NCBI RefSeq assembly: GCF_030848945.1
Contig: NZ_JANHAX010000005.1
Location: 248,001-312,000, forward strand
Length of the DNA: 64,000 nt
Reading direction: 5' to 3'
DNA from: Marimonas arenosa
GTDB taxonomy: Bacteria > Pseudomonadota > Alphaproteobacteria > Rhodobacterales > Rhodobacteraceae
Below, piece by piece: positions 45,856 to 54,125 of this stretch. Made by a program: the position numbers and the translations under genes. Numbering within the stretch: the first letter of the stretch is position 1; every line of letters starts with the position of its first letter. The notes beneath the pieces were generated by a model, which saw only the letters and a program-made list of their open reading frames with translations, had not been told where the DNA came from and did not search any database.

Positions 45856-46440
45856 ATGTCTGACGCACAACACGCCTATTTCTTCGGCTACGGCTCGCTG
45901 GTGAACCTCGCTACGCACGACTACGCCGATGCCCATCCTGCCCGCGCCCGCGGATGGCGCCGGGCTTGGCGACACACCAATCTGCGGCCGGTGGCGTTTC
46001 TCACCGCGGTGCGCGATCCGGAGTGCGTGATCGATGGCATGATCGCCCATGTGCCGGGCGACGACTGGGCGGCGCTCGACATGCGCGAACACGCCTATGC
46101 CAGGGTACGCGCCTGCGACGATGTGGACCACGCGCTCGACCACCGCCCGACCCTGGCGATCTATGCCATCCCGAACGACGCCCACGGCCGCCCCGACGAA
46201 GCCCACCCGGTGCTGCTCAGCTATGTCGACGTGGTGGTGCAGGGCTATCTGCGGGCGTTCGGCGAAGCCGGGGCCCGGCGCTTCTTCGACACCACCGCGG
46301 GCTGGGACGCCCCGGTCATGGACGACCGCGCCGCCCCGGTCTATCCCCGCCACCAGCAGCTGACCGCCGAGGAACGCGATTTTGTCGATGCCCATCTCCG
46401 CCGCCTGAAGGTGCGGATTATCGACCAACACCCGGTCTGA
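45856..46440 (+). CDS. Gamma-glutamylcyclotransferase-like protein
   Basis: A 194-residue protein with the cyclotransferase fold hallmark FFGYGSLVN at residues 9-17. An acidic residue region AEERDF lies toward the C-terminus. The family makes 5-oxoproline from gamma-glutamyl compounds or glutathione; several bacterial members are uncharacterised, and some Glu active-site positions could not be verified. It is divergent from the NsrR-like regulator; the FNR box 27 bases before the start codon may place it under the same control. Confidence 0.7.
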   Translation: MSDAQHAYFFGYGSLVNLATHDYADAHPARARGWRRAWRHTNLRPVAFLTAVRDPECVIDGMIAHVPGDDWAALDMREHAYARVRACDDVDHALDHRPTLAIYAIPNDAHGRPDEAHPVLLSYVDVVVQGYLRAFGEAGARRFFDTTAGWDAPVMDDRAAPVYPRHQQLTAEERDFVDAHLRRLKVRIIDQHPV

Positions 46441-46637
46441 TACCCCTCGCCACTGACTGCCGGTTTCTCCTCCTGCGACGATAAGACTCGACCCTGCCTC
46501 GGCTTGTTCCCGCCGAGCAAAAAGCGGATTCCGGCGCAGTTACGGATCATCAGCTTTTCAGCCGCCAAGCCAACACATTAGAAAGTCGAGATATCAGGAA
46601 ACGCGCGATTGCCGAAAGGAATCAAAGAGGTAATCCA

Positions 46638-47255
46638 ATGACTATGGCAGTAATGAACAAAGCCGGCGCCCTGTATCAGTACGGTCAATACAGCCAGTAC
46701 GGCATCCAGGACAGGCAAACCGGATTCGGCTCTTCCACTGACGACACCGAGACGGCCGACAAGATCGTGACCGTCACCACGGACACGACCGACACGACCG
46801 CAAGAATCACATCGGTCACCTACAGCGACGAAGCCATCGCCGAACTGATCTACATGATCGAGGAAGAGAAACTCGCGGGCGATGTCTACGAGTATTTCTA
46901 TGATCTCTACGGCCTGCCGATCTTCGAAAACATCGCCGAGTCGGAAGACCGCCATTTCGAGGCGCTGATCAAGCAGGCCGAGAAACTCGGGATCGACGTC
47001 GATGACTTCGTCTTCGCCGAGGCCGGCAGCTTCGAGAACGAGGAACTTCAAGAGCTCTACGATTCACTGATCGAAATGGGCAGCGAGTCGTTGACCGCCG
47101 CGCTCGAGGTCGGCGTGATCATCGAGGAAAAAGACATGATCGACATCGCCGCCGCCATCGACAACGTCGAAGGGACCCAGCTGGCCAGCGTTTACGAAAA
47201 CCTGCTGGAAGGGTCGGTCTATCACCTCGACGCGTTCGAAGCTCTTCTGGGCTGA
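46638..47255 (+). CDS. DUF2202 ferritin-like protein
   Basis: A 205-residue acidic protein. Residues about 62-205 form the four-helix ferritin-like DUF2202 domain: IAELIYMIEEEKLAGDVYEY with the first Glu ligands, then AESEDRHFEALIKQAEKLG with the E..H pair, and VIIEEKDMIDI later. Metal-binding residues therefore look intact. The N-terminal 60 residues are unusual, with YQYGQYSQYG repeats and a Thr/Asp-rich stretch (TTDTTDTTA), and no signal peptide. AAAGG...GAGG precedes ATG 46638. Function is unknown; a di-iron or metal-sequestering role is plausible. It is followed by a hairpin terminator. Confidence 0.8.
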   Translation: MTMAVMNKAGALYQYGQYSQYGIQDRQTGFGSSTDDTETADKIVTVTTDTTDTTARITSVTYSDEAIAELIYMIEEEKLAGDVYEYFYDLYGLPIFENIAESEDRHFEALIKQAEKLGIDVDDFVFAEAGSFENEELQELYDSLIEMGSESLTAALEVGVIIEEKDMIDIAAAIDNVEGTQLASVYENLLEGSVYHLDAFEALLG

Positions 47256-47282
47256 TCCCGCGAATCGCGTACGAGAACAGTC

Positions 47283-47305
47283 CGGCGCCGTCCATCGGCG
47301 CCGGG
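47283..47305 (+). terminator. Hairpin after the DUF2202 gene
   Basis: Perfect 9-bp stem CCGGCGCCG/CGGCGCCGG with a five-base loop, 28 bp after the stop. There is no T-tract. The gene on the other side (MATE) converges. Confidence 0.55.
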
Positions 47306-47357
47306 CCCGGGCGCTCCGACCCCCGTTCAAGCCTTGACCGGTCATCCGGCCAAGCCC

Positions 47358-48749
47358 CTACCGCTTGAAACTGAACAGCGCCAGCAACCGTCCCTGCCGC
47401 GCATAGTCGTCACCCGGCGCGGCGCGACCGCGCTCGCGGGCCATGATCCGCCGTGCAAGCAGCCACGCCAGCGCCCCGAACACGATGCCGCCCACGGCTT
47501 GCCCGATCAGTACCCCCGGCGCCCCGACCAAAGCGGCGCCCGCCATCACGAAGGGTACCGTGCCCAGCGTATGTCGCCCCCAGTTCACCCAGGTCGACAG
47601 GAACGGACGGCCCAGGTTGTTGAAGGCGGCATTGGCCACGAAGATCACGCCGTTGAAGAAATACAAAAGCGCAATCGGCCCGCAGAACAGGTAAACCAGC
47701 CGTCGCGCCTCGCCTTCCGCGCCGAACAGGTCGGCAATCGGGGCGCGCAGCAGGAACAACAGCGCCGCAACCGCCAGCACCACCGCGCCGGCAAACAACA
47801 CCCCGTCGCGGAAGGCCCGCCGCACCCGGCCCATCTTTCGGGCGCCGTAGTTCTGGCCAATGATCGGCCCGATCGCGCCGCTGAGCGCGAAGATCACGGC
47901 GAAGGCCACCGGCAGCAGCCGGCTGATAATCGCCAGCCCCGCCACCGCATCCTCGCCAAAGGCGGCCATGGCGCGGGTGACATAAGCTTGCCCCATCGGC
48001 GTGGCGAGTTGGGTCAACACCGCCGGCCCGGCAATCGCCGCCAGGCCGCCGAAATCCACCGTGAAGGCCCGCGCCGTCGGCCGTTCCAGCCCGCCATGAT
48101 GGCGGAACACCGGAATCAGCGCCGTCGCCGCGATCGTCAGCCGCGCCGCCACCGTCGCCAGCGCCGCCCCCTTCAGGTCGAGAGCCAGCCCGAAAATCAG
48201 GATCGGGTCGAGCACTGCGTTCACCACCCCGCCGTAAAGCGTGGCCATCATCGACCGGCGCGCATCGCCATAGGCCCGCAGGATCGCGCCGCCCACCATG
48301 CCCAACATCAGGAAGGGCAGGCTCGGCACGATGATCGACAGATAGCCCTGGGCCAGCGCCAATGTCGTCCCACTCGCCCCGAGAAGCGCCACCAGCGCCG
48401 GGATCTGCCACCAGACTACGGCCGCGAAGACCGCTCCCAGCCCGAAAGCATAGATCAGCGAGGTCGCGGCCCGCTGCCGCGCCAGCGCGATATCGCCCTC
48501 CCCGACCGCCCGCGCCACCCGGGCACCGGCCGCGATTGCCATGCCGATCCCGAACGAGGTGGTGAAGAACAGGATTGCCCCGGAATAACCCACGGCCGCC
48601 GCCAGTTCGTCGCGGCCCAGCCACGAGATGAACACCATGTCGACGAGATCGACAAGGAACACGGCCATCAGCCCCACCGACGATGTGAGCGCCATCACCG
48701 CGATATGCCGCATCAGCGACCCTTCGAGAAACTTGGCCTTTTCGTTCAC
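47358..48749 (-). CDS. MATE family efflux transporter
   Basis: A roughly 463-residue inner-membrane protein with twelve hydrophobic segments and the MATE pattern AVFLVDLVDMVFISWLG near the N-terminus. GQNYGARKMGRVRR sits in the second half as the mirrored motif. These transporters exchange Na+ or H+ for cationic drugs or metabolites; the substrate is unknown. The start is uncertain: a GTG at 48749 (VNEKAKF, GGCGGGGC upstream) fits family length, whereas an ATG at 48713 would also work. The upstream ATG at 48845 is unlikely because the extension is Pro/Cys-rich and atypical. Confidence 0.85.
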   Translation of the reverse strand: MNEKAKFLEGSLMRHIAVMALTSSVGLMAVFLVDLVDMVFISWLGRDELAAAVGYSGAILFFTTSFGIGMAIAAGARVARAVGEGDIALARQRAATSLIYAFGLGAVFAAVVWWQIPALVALLGASGTTLALAQGYLSIIVPSLPFLMLGMVGGAILRAYGDARRSMMATLYGGVVNAVLDPILIFGLALDLKGAALATVAARLTIAATALIPVFRHHGGLERPTARAFTVDFGGLAAIAGPAVLTQLATPMGQAYVTRAMAAFGEDAVAGLAIISRLLPVAFAVIFALSGAIGPIIGQNYGARKMGRVRRAFRDGVLFAGAVVLAVAALLFLLRAPIADLFGAEGEARRLVYLFCGPIALLYFFNGVIFVANAAFNNLGRPFLSTWVNWGRHTLGTVPFVMAGAALVGAPGVLIGQAVGGIVFGALAWLLARRIMARERGRAAPGDDYARQGRLLALFSFKR

Positions 48750-49001
48750 GATCGCCCCGCCGGTGTTCCGCCATCGCCCCGCCTGTTCTGGCCAGCAAGG
48801 CGGCTCGGAACCCGAAAGGCAAGTCACTTCCGCGTGGCGCGGCACCGAAAAACCGCGCCTTGCGCCATGTCAACGACAGGCCGCAGCCGCGAGGCTTAGA
48901 ATTTTTCTACAGTCTAACCGGCGGGCGGTTTAACGATAACGGCAACCGGATCAGGGTTCTTGGGGGGTTAGGCGGAGAATGTCTATTCGGGAGGAAATGT
49001 C

Positions 49002-49772
49002 ATGAAACGCGTTCAACAAAAAATACTGACCGGCTTGGTGACCGGGTTTTTCGCCCTCGCCGCGATTGCCACCGGTCTTGCCGCGCAAACACTGGAGGGC
49101 TCCAATATCGACAGCCGTGTGCTAGTCGGTTTCGAGGTTGATGCAGAAGACGTGCAGTCACGGCTTCCGGAAGGGTGGACCTCAGTGTCGTTTCCCAACG
49201 GCGCGTTGAAAGGTGCCAATCTTCTCATGATCTTTGAAGACCGCGTGCTCGGGCGCGATGCCGAGGGTAAGCCACTTGATCTGTTCACCCACCGTGGCCT
49301 TGCATTTCTTGGGTTGGCCAAACAGGGAGACAGTGTGCGCCTGTACATTCTCCGACTGTATACGACAAACCCGGATTACGACCCGTACAGGAACGCATCG
49401 GTCGCCGATATTTCGCGTATGTCTTCAACTTCGGGTCCGTCCAATGCCGGGCGTGACAGGAGCGAAAACTGGTCCGTGGCCCTGGGAGACGGCACCAAAC
49501 TCGAAATGACACTGACCTTCACGTCGGGCCGTCCGGTCTGGCAGAACGCCAAGACGCGAATGTTCTCCAATGCCGACCCCACCGTCTCGCGGATCTTTGA
49601 ATATGATCAGTTGATGGACGTGGTAATGAGCACGGGGCTGGGCAAGCCGCTGTCCGGAACGATGAACCTGACCAGCGATATTGCCGAGCTTGCCGATATT
49701 TTCGATGGGAACGAAAAAATGGTCGGCATCGTTGATTCACCGATCCGGGTTCGCCAGGTCTTCCTGCCGTAA
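49002..49772 (+). CDS. Hypothetical periplasmic protein
   Basis: A 256-residue protein that I do not recognise. An N-terminal signal peptide (KILTGLVTGFFALAAIATGLAA, cleavage near 28) precedes a soluble domain with beta-rich composition: VLVGFEVDAEDVQSRLPEGW at the start, NYDPYRNAS-like and FEYDQLMDVV later. The GC content and codon choice look somewhat lower than the neighbours (more AT-ending codons), which may hint at transfer. A strong GGGAGGAAATGTC Shine-Dalgarno region precedes ATG 49002. No catalytic motif found; I would not guess a function. Confidence 0.7.
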   Translation: MKRVQQKILTGLVTGFFALAAIATGLAAQTLEGSNIDSRVLVGFEVDAEDVQSRLPEGWTSVSFPNGALKGANLLMIFEDRVLGRDAEGKPLDLFTHRGLAFLGLAKQGDSVRLYILRLYTTNPDYDPYRNASVADISRMSSTSGPSNAGRDRSENWSVALGDGTKLEMTLTFTSGRPVWQNAKTRMFSNADPTVSRIFEYDQLMDVVMSTGLGKPLSGTMNLTSDIAELADIFDGNEKMVGIVDSPIRVRQVFLP

Positions 49773-49822
49773 AAGCTCGGAAAGCGCGGAGTTCATCACC
49801 CTGCGCTTTCCAGTGTTCTCGA

Positions 49823-51157
49823 TCAGTTGGCTTGTCGGCCCTGTGCCCGGATCACCTGCATCAGCGGCAGAAACGCGCCCATGTCCGGTCCGTGATCCAT
49901 CCCCGTCAGCGCCTTCCGAAGCGGCATGAACAGGCCCCGGCCCTTGCGCCCCGTGGCCTCCTTTACCGCCGCCGTCCATTGCCCCCAGGTGGTGCCATCG
50001 AACGGCCGGTCGGGCAGCATCTCCAGCGCCTGCGCCACGAACTCGGAATCCTCCTTGTCGATCACCGGCTCCGCTCCATCCCGACAGAGCGCCCACCAGG
50101 TCGCAATGTCGGCCCGCGTCTCCACGTTCTCGCGGATCGCCGCCCAGAACGGTGCGGCCAGGTCGCCGGGAACGCCCGCCGCCGCCACGTCCTCGGCCAC
50201 CTCGTCCAGACCGGATGTATGCAGCACCTTGGCGGTCAACGGGAACAGGTCGCCCTCGTCGAATTTCGTCGGCGCGGTGCCGAACCGGGAAATGTCGAAG
50301 CCGTCGATCAGCGCCCCCATATCGGTCTGCAACTCCACCGGGTCGCTCGACCCCAGCCGCGCCATCAGGCTGAGCAGCGCCATCGGCTCCACCCCCCGCG
50401 CCCGCAGGTCGCGCAACGCCAGCGTGCCCAGACGTTTGCTCAGCGCCTCGCCCTGCGGCCCGGTCAGCAGGCTGTGATGGGCAAATTCCGGCACCTTGCC
50501 GCCCAGCGCCTCGATGATCTGGATCTGCGTCGCGGTGTTGGTCACATGGTCGGCGCCGCGGACAACATGTGTCACCCCCATCTCGGTGTCATCGACCACG
50601 CTCGCTAAAGTATAAAGCACCTGTCCATCCGCCCGGATCAGCACCGGGTCCGACACGCTGGCCGCGTCGATCGAGGTCGGCCCGGCAATGCCGTCCTGCC
50701 ACTCGATCCGTTTGTGAGCTAGCTTGAACCGCCAATAGCCGCCGCGCTCCTGGCGCAACCGGTCTTTCTCCTCGTCCGACAGCGCCAGCGCGGCGCGGTC
50801 GTAGACCGGCGGCTTACCCATGTTGAGCTGCTTCTTGCGTTTCAGATCCAGCTCGGTCGGGGTCTCGAAACACTCATAGAACCGTCCCATGCCGCGCAGC
50901 TTTTCCGCCGCGGCCTCGTAGCGATCCAGCCGTGCCGACTGCCGCTCGACCCGGTCCCAGTGCAGCCCCAGCCAGTCGAGGTCCTCCTTGATCGCGTCAA
51001 CAAATTTCTCCTGCGACCGTTCAGGGTCGGTGTCGTCGATGCGCAGGATGAACTGCCCGCCGGCCTTGCGGGCGATCAGGAAGTTCATCAAGGCGGTGCG
51101 CAGGTTGCCAACATGGATGTAACCGGTGGGCGACGGGGCAAAACGTGTGGTGACCAT
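49823..51157 (-). CDS. gltX: Glutamate--tRNA ligase
   Basis: A 444-residue class I synthetase. The HIGH-type motif is PTGYIHVGNLRTAL (HVGN at about 15-18), and the KMSKS-like stretch is LSKRLG around residue 245. FEDTDPERS-like IDDTDPERS follows the first motif. The catalytic half and C-terminal anticodon region are of normal size. Alphaproteobacteria often carry two GltX copies, one of which charges tRNA-Gln with Glu for later amidation; gatB in the same window fits that route. ATG 51157 with GGAGGCAG upstream is preferred to two earlier in-frame starts. Confidence 0.93.
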   Translation of the reverse strand: MVTTRFAPSPTGYIHVGNLRTALMNFLIARKAGGQFILRIDDTDPERSQEKFVDAIKEDLDWLGLHWDRVERQSARLDRYEAAAEKLRGMGRFYECFETPTELDLKRKKQLNMGKPPVYDRAALALSDEEKDRLRQERGGYWRFKLAHKRIEWQDGIAGPTSIDAASVSDPVLIRADGQVLYTLASVVDDTEMGVTHVVRGADHVTNTATQIQIIEALGGKVPEFAHHSLLTGPQGEALSKRLGTLALRDLRARGVEPMALLSLMARLGSSDPVELQTDMGALIDGFDISRFGTAPTKFDEGDLFPLTAKVLHTSGLDEVAEDVAAAGVPGDLAAPFWAAIRENVETRADIATWWALCRDGAEPVIDKEDSEFVAQALEMLPDRPFDGTTWGQWTAAVKEATGRKGRGLFMPLRKALTGMDHGPDMGAFLPLMQVIRAQGRQAN

Positions 51158-51244
51158 GACTGCCTCCATTGGGTCTTGCGCGCCCTTTCTCACAAGCCGC
51201 ACCGGATGTCCAGAAACGCCGCGGAGTTGGCCGCCCGACCCGCG

Positions 51245-52060
51245 TCAGCCCGGCACCCCGCCGCGGCCTGGCGCCTTGCTCGCGGGTACGGCGCTGAATC
51301 CCGCCGGCCGCAGGCGCGGTCGCAGACTTTCCAGCGGCCGGCAATAGCTCTGCTGCCGCAGCCAGACCGCGATGTCGTCGCGTTTCCTTACCGACCGCAT
51401 CGGCCCCCAGTCCGCCGACACGCCGCGCCAGCGGCGCTTGAACCTCGTCGAATGGGCGTGGATCACCCCGTCACGCGGCACCGTGCGCGCCATGATCCGG
51501 ATGGCGCAGCTCAGGTTTGCCGCCCCGTCCTTGAGTGCCGCGCCCGAGCGCGCCCGGCAACCATAGAGGCGCGCCGTCGAGGGCAGGATCTGCATGAGCC
51601 CGTACCACAACCCGCCGCCGCCCACCGCGTCCGGGCGATAGGTGCTTTCATGCTTGGCCAGCGCCGACAGGAACCCCACCCAGAACGCGCCACGCTGATC
51701 CGGCCCGGCCTGCCGGTAGGCCGGGCACCAATACCCGATGTCGCCCGGCACCATCTCGACCAGCGGCGTCCCGTGATCCTTCATCGCCGACAGCGCCGCC
51801 CGGGTCCAGAGCGTCGCCTCGGGCCGGTGCATCCAGCGGGTCTGCGGCACCGCGTCCCGACGCTGGCGCGGCCGCAGCACCGCGCGGGCCTCCGGTTCCG
51901 CCGCCAGCATCCGGCCGGCCGTGGCCAGGGCGGCACCTTGCCCCTGTGTCCCGGGTTTGGTTTCGGTGCGCAACACGTCGTGCCCGTCTACGGCCTCGGC
52001 CAAGACGGGCGCTGGCAGCAACAGCGCCACCCAGGCCGCCGTCAGGCTGGCCCGCAGCAT
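51245..52060 (-). CDS. Lytic transglycosylase (SLT domain)
   Basis: A roughly 271-residue periplasmic muramidase-like enzyme. A signal peptide (MLRASLTAAWVALLLPAPVLA) leads. The SLT domain (about 128-200) has the catalytic Glu in LAKHESTYRP, then GGGLWYGLMQILPSTARLYG. The C-terminus is basic and Trp/Arg-rich. It cleaves peptidoglycan glycan strands with formation of anhydro-muropeptides, for growth or insertion of envelope machinery. ATG 52060 is chosen since GGGGGATCGAC precedes it and the signal peptide starts there. Confidence 0.85.
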   Translation of the reverse strand: MLRASLTAAWVALLLPAPVLAEAVDGHDVLRTETKPGTQGQGAALATAGRMLAAEPEARAVLRPRQRRDAVPQTRWMHRPEATLWTRAALSAMKDHGTPLVEMVPGDIGYWCPAYRQAGPDQRGAFWVGFLSALAKHESTYRPDAVGGGGLWYGLMQILPSTARLYGCRARSGAALKDGAANLSCAIRIMARTVPRDGVIHAHSTRFKRRWRGVSADWGPMRSVRKRDDIAVWLRQQSYCRPLESLRPRLRPAGFSAVPASKAPGRGGVPG

Positions 52061-52340
52061 GTCGATCCCCCAGATCATCGCCCCATCAAGACCGATTTTC
52101 CACGCAATTGCAATATTTTAACGCAGGCGGCTCAGAGCCTGCATTAACCTCTTGTTTTCGTTCAAACGCCGCTCCCGCGCCGCGCGTCGGCGTGCCCCGG
52201 ACAAAGGCCCCGGGCAGAGCGAAACCAGCGCTGCCTCAGGACTGCACAAGGATTTCCCGGAAAATCCCATCGCCGCGCCGCTTTTTGGCCCGAATGGAAC
52301 GGCAGAGTCACGCTCCGTAGACGGTATCCCGGAGACCCGT

Positions 52341-53657
52341 ATGAAATCCCTGCCCCTGCCCGACAGCCTGACGCGCGCGCTGAAATCCGTGCCGGGCCGT
52401 CTGCAGGAGCGCCTTCCCGGCCGCCGCACCCGCGATCCCAGCCAGAAGCTGGGCGATGCGCTCAGCGCCGGCGACAAGCTCGACAAGCAACTCCAGGAAC
52501 GGCTCGAACGCCAGCTCATCCTGCCCTGCGCAAGCGAAAGCGACGAGGAAACCTCACGCGCCGCCGTGCAGGATTACGGCCAGTTCCTCGCCCGCCAGGA
52601 CCGCTGGGACGAGCTTGCCCGGCTGATCCGCGAGGTCGACCGCAACCGCGACGCCACCCCTTGCGCCATGAGTCACGCCGAATTGCTGTGCTACGGCGCC
52701 CGCGCCGACGTGGTGCACTATATGGAAGACGCGATCTTCGACGGCGCCAGCCCGGTGCTCGACGGCATCGAGGCCTTCGAAGAGATGCTCAGCGAATACC
52801 CCGACGAATACCCACTGGCGGTGATCGTGGCGCTGACCCATGCCGATATCGGCTGGGTCTGGCGCGGCGGCGACTGGCCGCACGAGATCCCCGAGCGCAA
52901 CCTGCGTCTCTTCGAGGCCCATTTCCATCGGGCGGCCGAGATCCTCGGCGCGTATGACTCGGTCATTCCCGACGCCCCGCTGCTCGCTGCGGCTCGCTGT
53001 ACCCTGCTGGCCGGCCGGCCGCTGCCGGCGGTCAAGCTCGCCGACCGATACGAACAGCTCATCACCCTCGATCCCGGCAACCCGCGGCCGATGCGCGCCC
53101 TCGGCGTGCACCTGCTGCCGCGCTGGCACGGCGCCTATGACCAGCTCGAACTCGAGGCCCGCCGCATTGCCGCCGCGACCCAGTCGACCTGGGGCAACGG
53201 CGCCTATGCCTGGGTGTTCATGGACGCGCTCACCGTCGATCCCAGCGCCGCTCGGATCGTCGACACCGATTTTTTCCTCGACGGCATGCGCGACATCCTC
53301 GCCAACCGCCCGGGCCAGCATTTCGCCAACCTGTTGGCGGCCTATGCGGCGATCTCGATGTCCCCCGACCGGTTACCCGAAGGCGCCCCCGACATCCAAC
53401 GCGATATCCGCCGCCACGTGCACGCAACTCTCGACTGGATCCTGTCCGAATACCTCTACGAGCTGCACCCGCTAGTCTGGGCGCAGGCAGCGATGGGGCC
53501 CGATGCCCGCGCGCCGCTGCCGATGCGCAAGACGCTGATGCGGCGCGGGCTGGTCACCGCTCGCCACGCCATCGCCCGCCACTTCGCCGAGGAGATCATG
53601 CGCGGCACGACCATTGCCTTCTCGCCCCACGGGCTGCGCTTCTACACCCCGATGTGA
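52341..53657 (+). CDS. Uncharacterised protein, paralogue A (GWVWRG family)
   Basis: A 438-residue cytoplasmic-looking protein I do not recognise. It shares colinear blocks with the protein encoded at 54126-55373: an HADIGWVWRG motif near 166-175, a HF.RAAE.L stretch just after, LLPRWHG near 260, DTDFFLDGMRDIL near 308-320, and SEYLYELHPLVW toward the end. The first 100 residues are basic with no signal peptide. No catalytic motif stands out; the conserved Trp/Arg/His positions may bind a ligand. ATG 52341 is chosen because GGAG lies six bases before it; the long in-frame extension back to a TTG at 52152 has no ribosome-binding site. Confidence 0.7.
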   Translation: MKSLPLPDSLTRALKSVPGRLQERLPGRRTRDPSQKLGDALSAGDKLDKQLQERLERQLILPCASESDEETSRAAVQDYGQFLARQDRWDELARLIREVDRNRDATPCAMSHAELLCYGARADVVHYMEDAIFDGASPVLDGIEAFEEMLSEYPDEYPLAVIVALTHADIGWVWRGGDWPHEIPERNLRLFEAHFHRAAEILGAYDSVIPDAPLLAAARCTLLAGRPLPAVKLADRYEQLITLDPGNPRPMRALGVHLLPRWHGAYDQLELEARRIAAATQSTWGNGAYAWVFMDALTVDPSAARIVDTDFFLDGMRDILANRPGQHFANLLAAYAAISMSPDRLPEGAPDIQRDIRRHVHATLDWILSEYLYELHPLVWAQAAMGPDARAPLPMRKTLMRRGLVTARHAIARHFAEEIMRGTTIAFSPHGLRFYTPM

Positions 53658-53711
53658 ATGGCGCAACCTGAATCAACTATCGAAATGAAAACCAGTTTGA
53701 ACCGCGACAAC

Positions 53712-53891
53712 TTATGAGCATCGGCACCAGCCGTGCACCTGCGCGCCGACCAGGTGTTCACCCAACGCCACCCAGAATCCCGGGTCGGTCAAGTCTTCCA
53801 TGATGTCCGGTCCCCCGGCCAGCACCCGCGCCCCGGCCACGATCAAGCTGAACCCCAAAGCTGTCGCAATGACCTTGTGATGAAATTTCAT
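53712..53891 (-). CDS. Small secreted or membrane peptide (59 aa), hypothetical
   Basis: A 59-residue ORF on the minus strand between the two paralogues. It has a good Shine-Dalgarno (GGAAGGA, seven bases before ATG 53891). The N-terminus MKFHHKVIATALGFSLIVAG has the basic-then-hydrophobic pattern of a signal peptide, and the rest carries two Cys (GWCRC) near the C-terminus. No known family. It could be a secreted peptide or a short membrane protein. The surrounding DNA has no other reading frame with a ribosome-binding site. Confidence 0.55.
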   Translation of the reverse strand: MKFHHKVIATALGFSLIVAGARVLAGGPDIMEDLTDPGFWVALGEHLVGAQVHGWCRCS

Positions 53892-54125
53892 GGGCTTATC
53901 CTTCCAGACAATGTCCCCATTTCACCATTTGCGGCGCGGGTGGGACAGTCTGGAATTCCTGCCCCGTGGCCGCATCCGGCTGCCGAAACCCCCATGCTTC
54001 GCAATCAGGGCGAGCGCCCACCCGTCGCCGCTCCACCATAGAGAAAAACGCCCGATCCCGGCCCGAATGTCGCCACATCCTGCGGGCATGGTCTTCACGA
54101 CGAAAACCGAATCCCGGACCGGACC

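Noticed and set aside
47334..48899. A 521-aa open frame antisense to the MATE gene
   Set aside because: Arg/Gln/His-rich shadow of a clear transporter gene.
48986..49012. Eight-codon ORF (MSIREEMS) overlapping the start of the 49002 gene by ATGA
   Set aside because: Interesting as a possible leader peptide, but its own Shine-Dalgarno is too close and such short frames occur by chance.
52152..52340. N-terminal extension of paralogue A from a TTG start
   Set aside because: No ribosome-binding site before the TTG and an Arg/Ala/Pro-rich extension. ATG 52341 has a proper GGAG.
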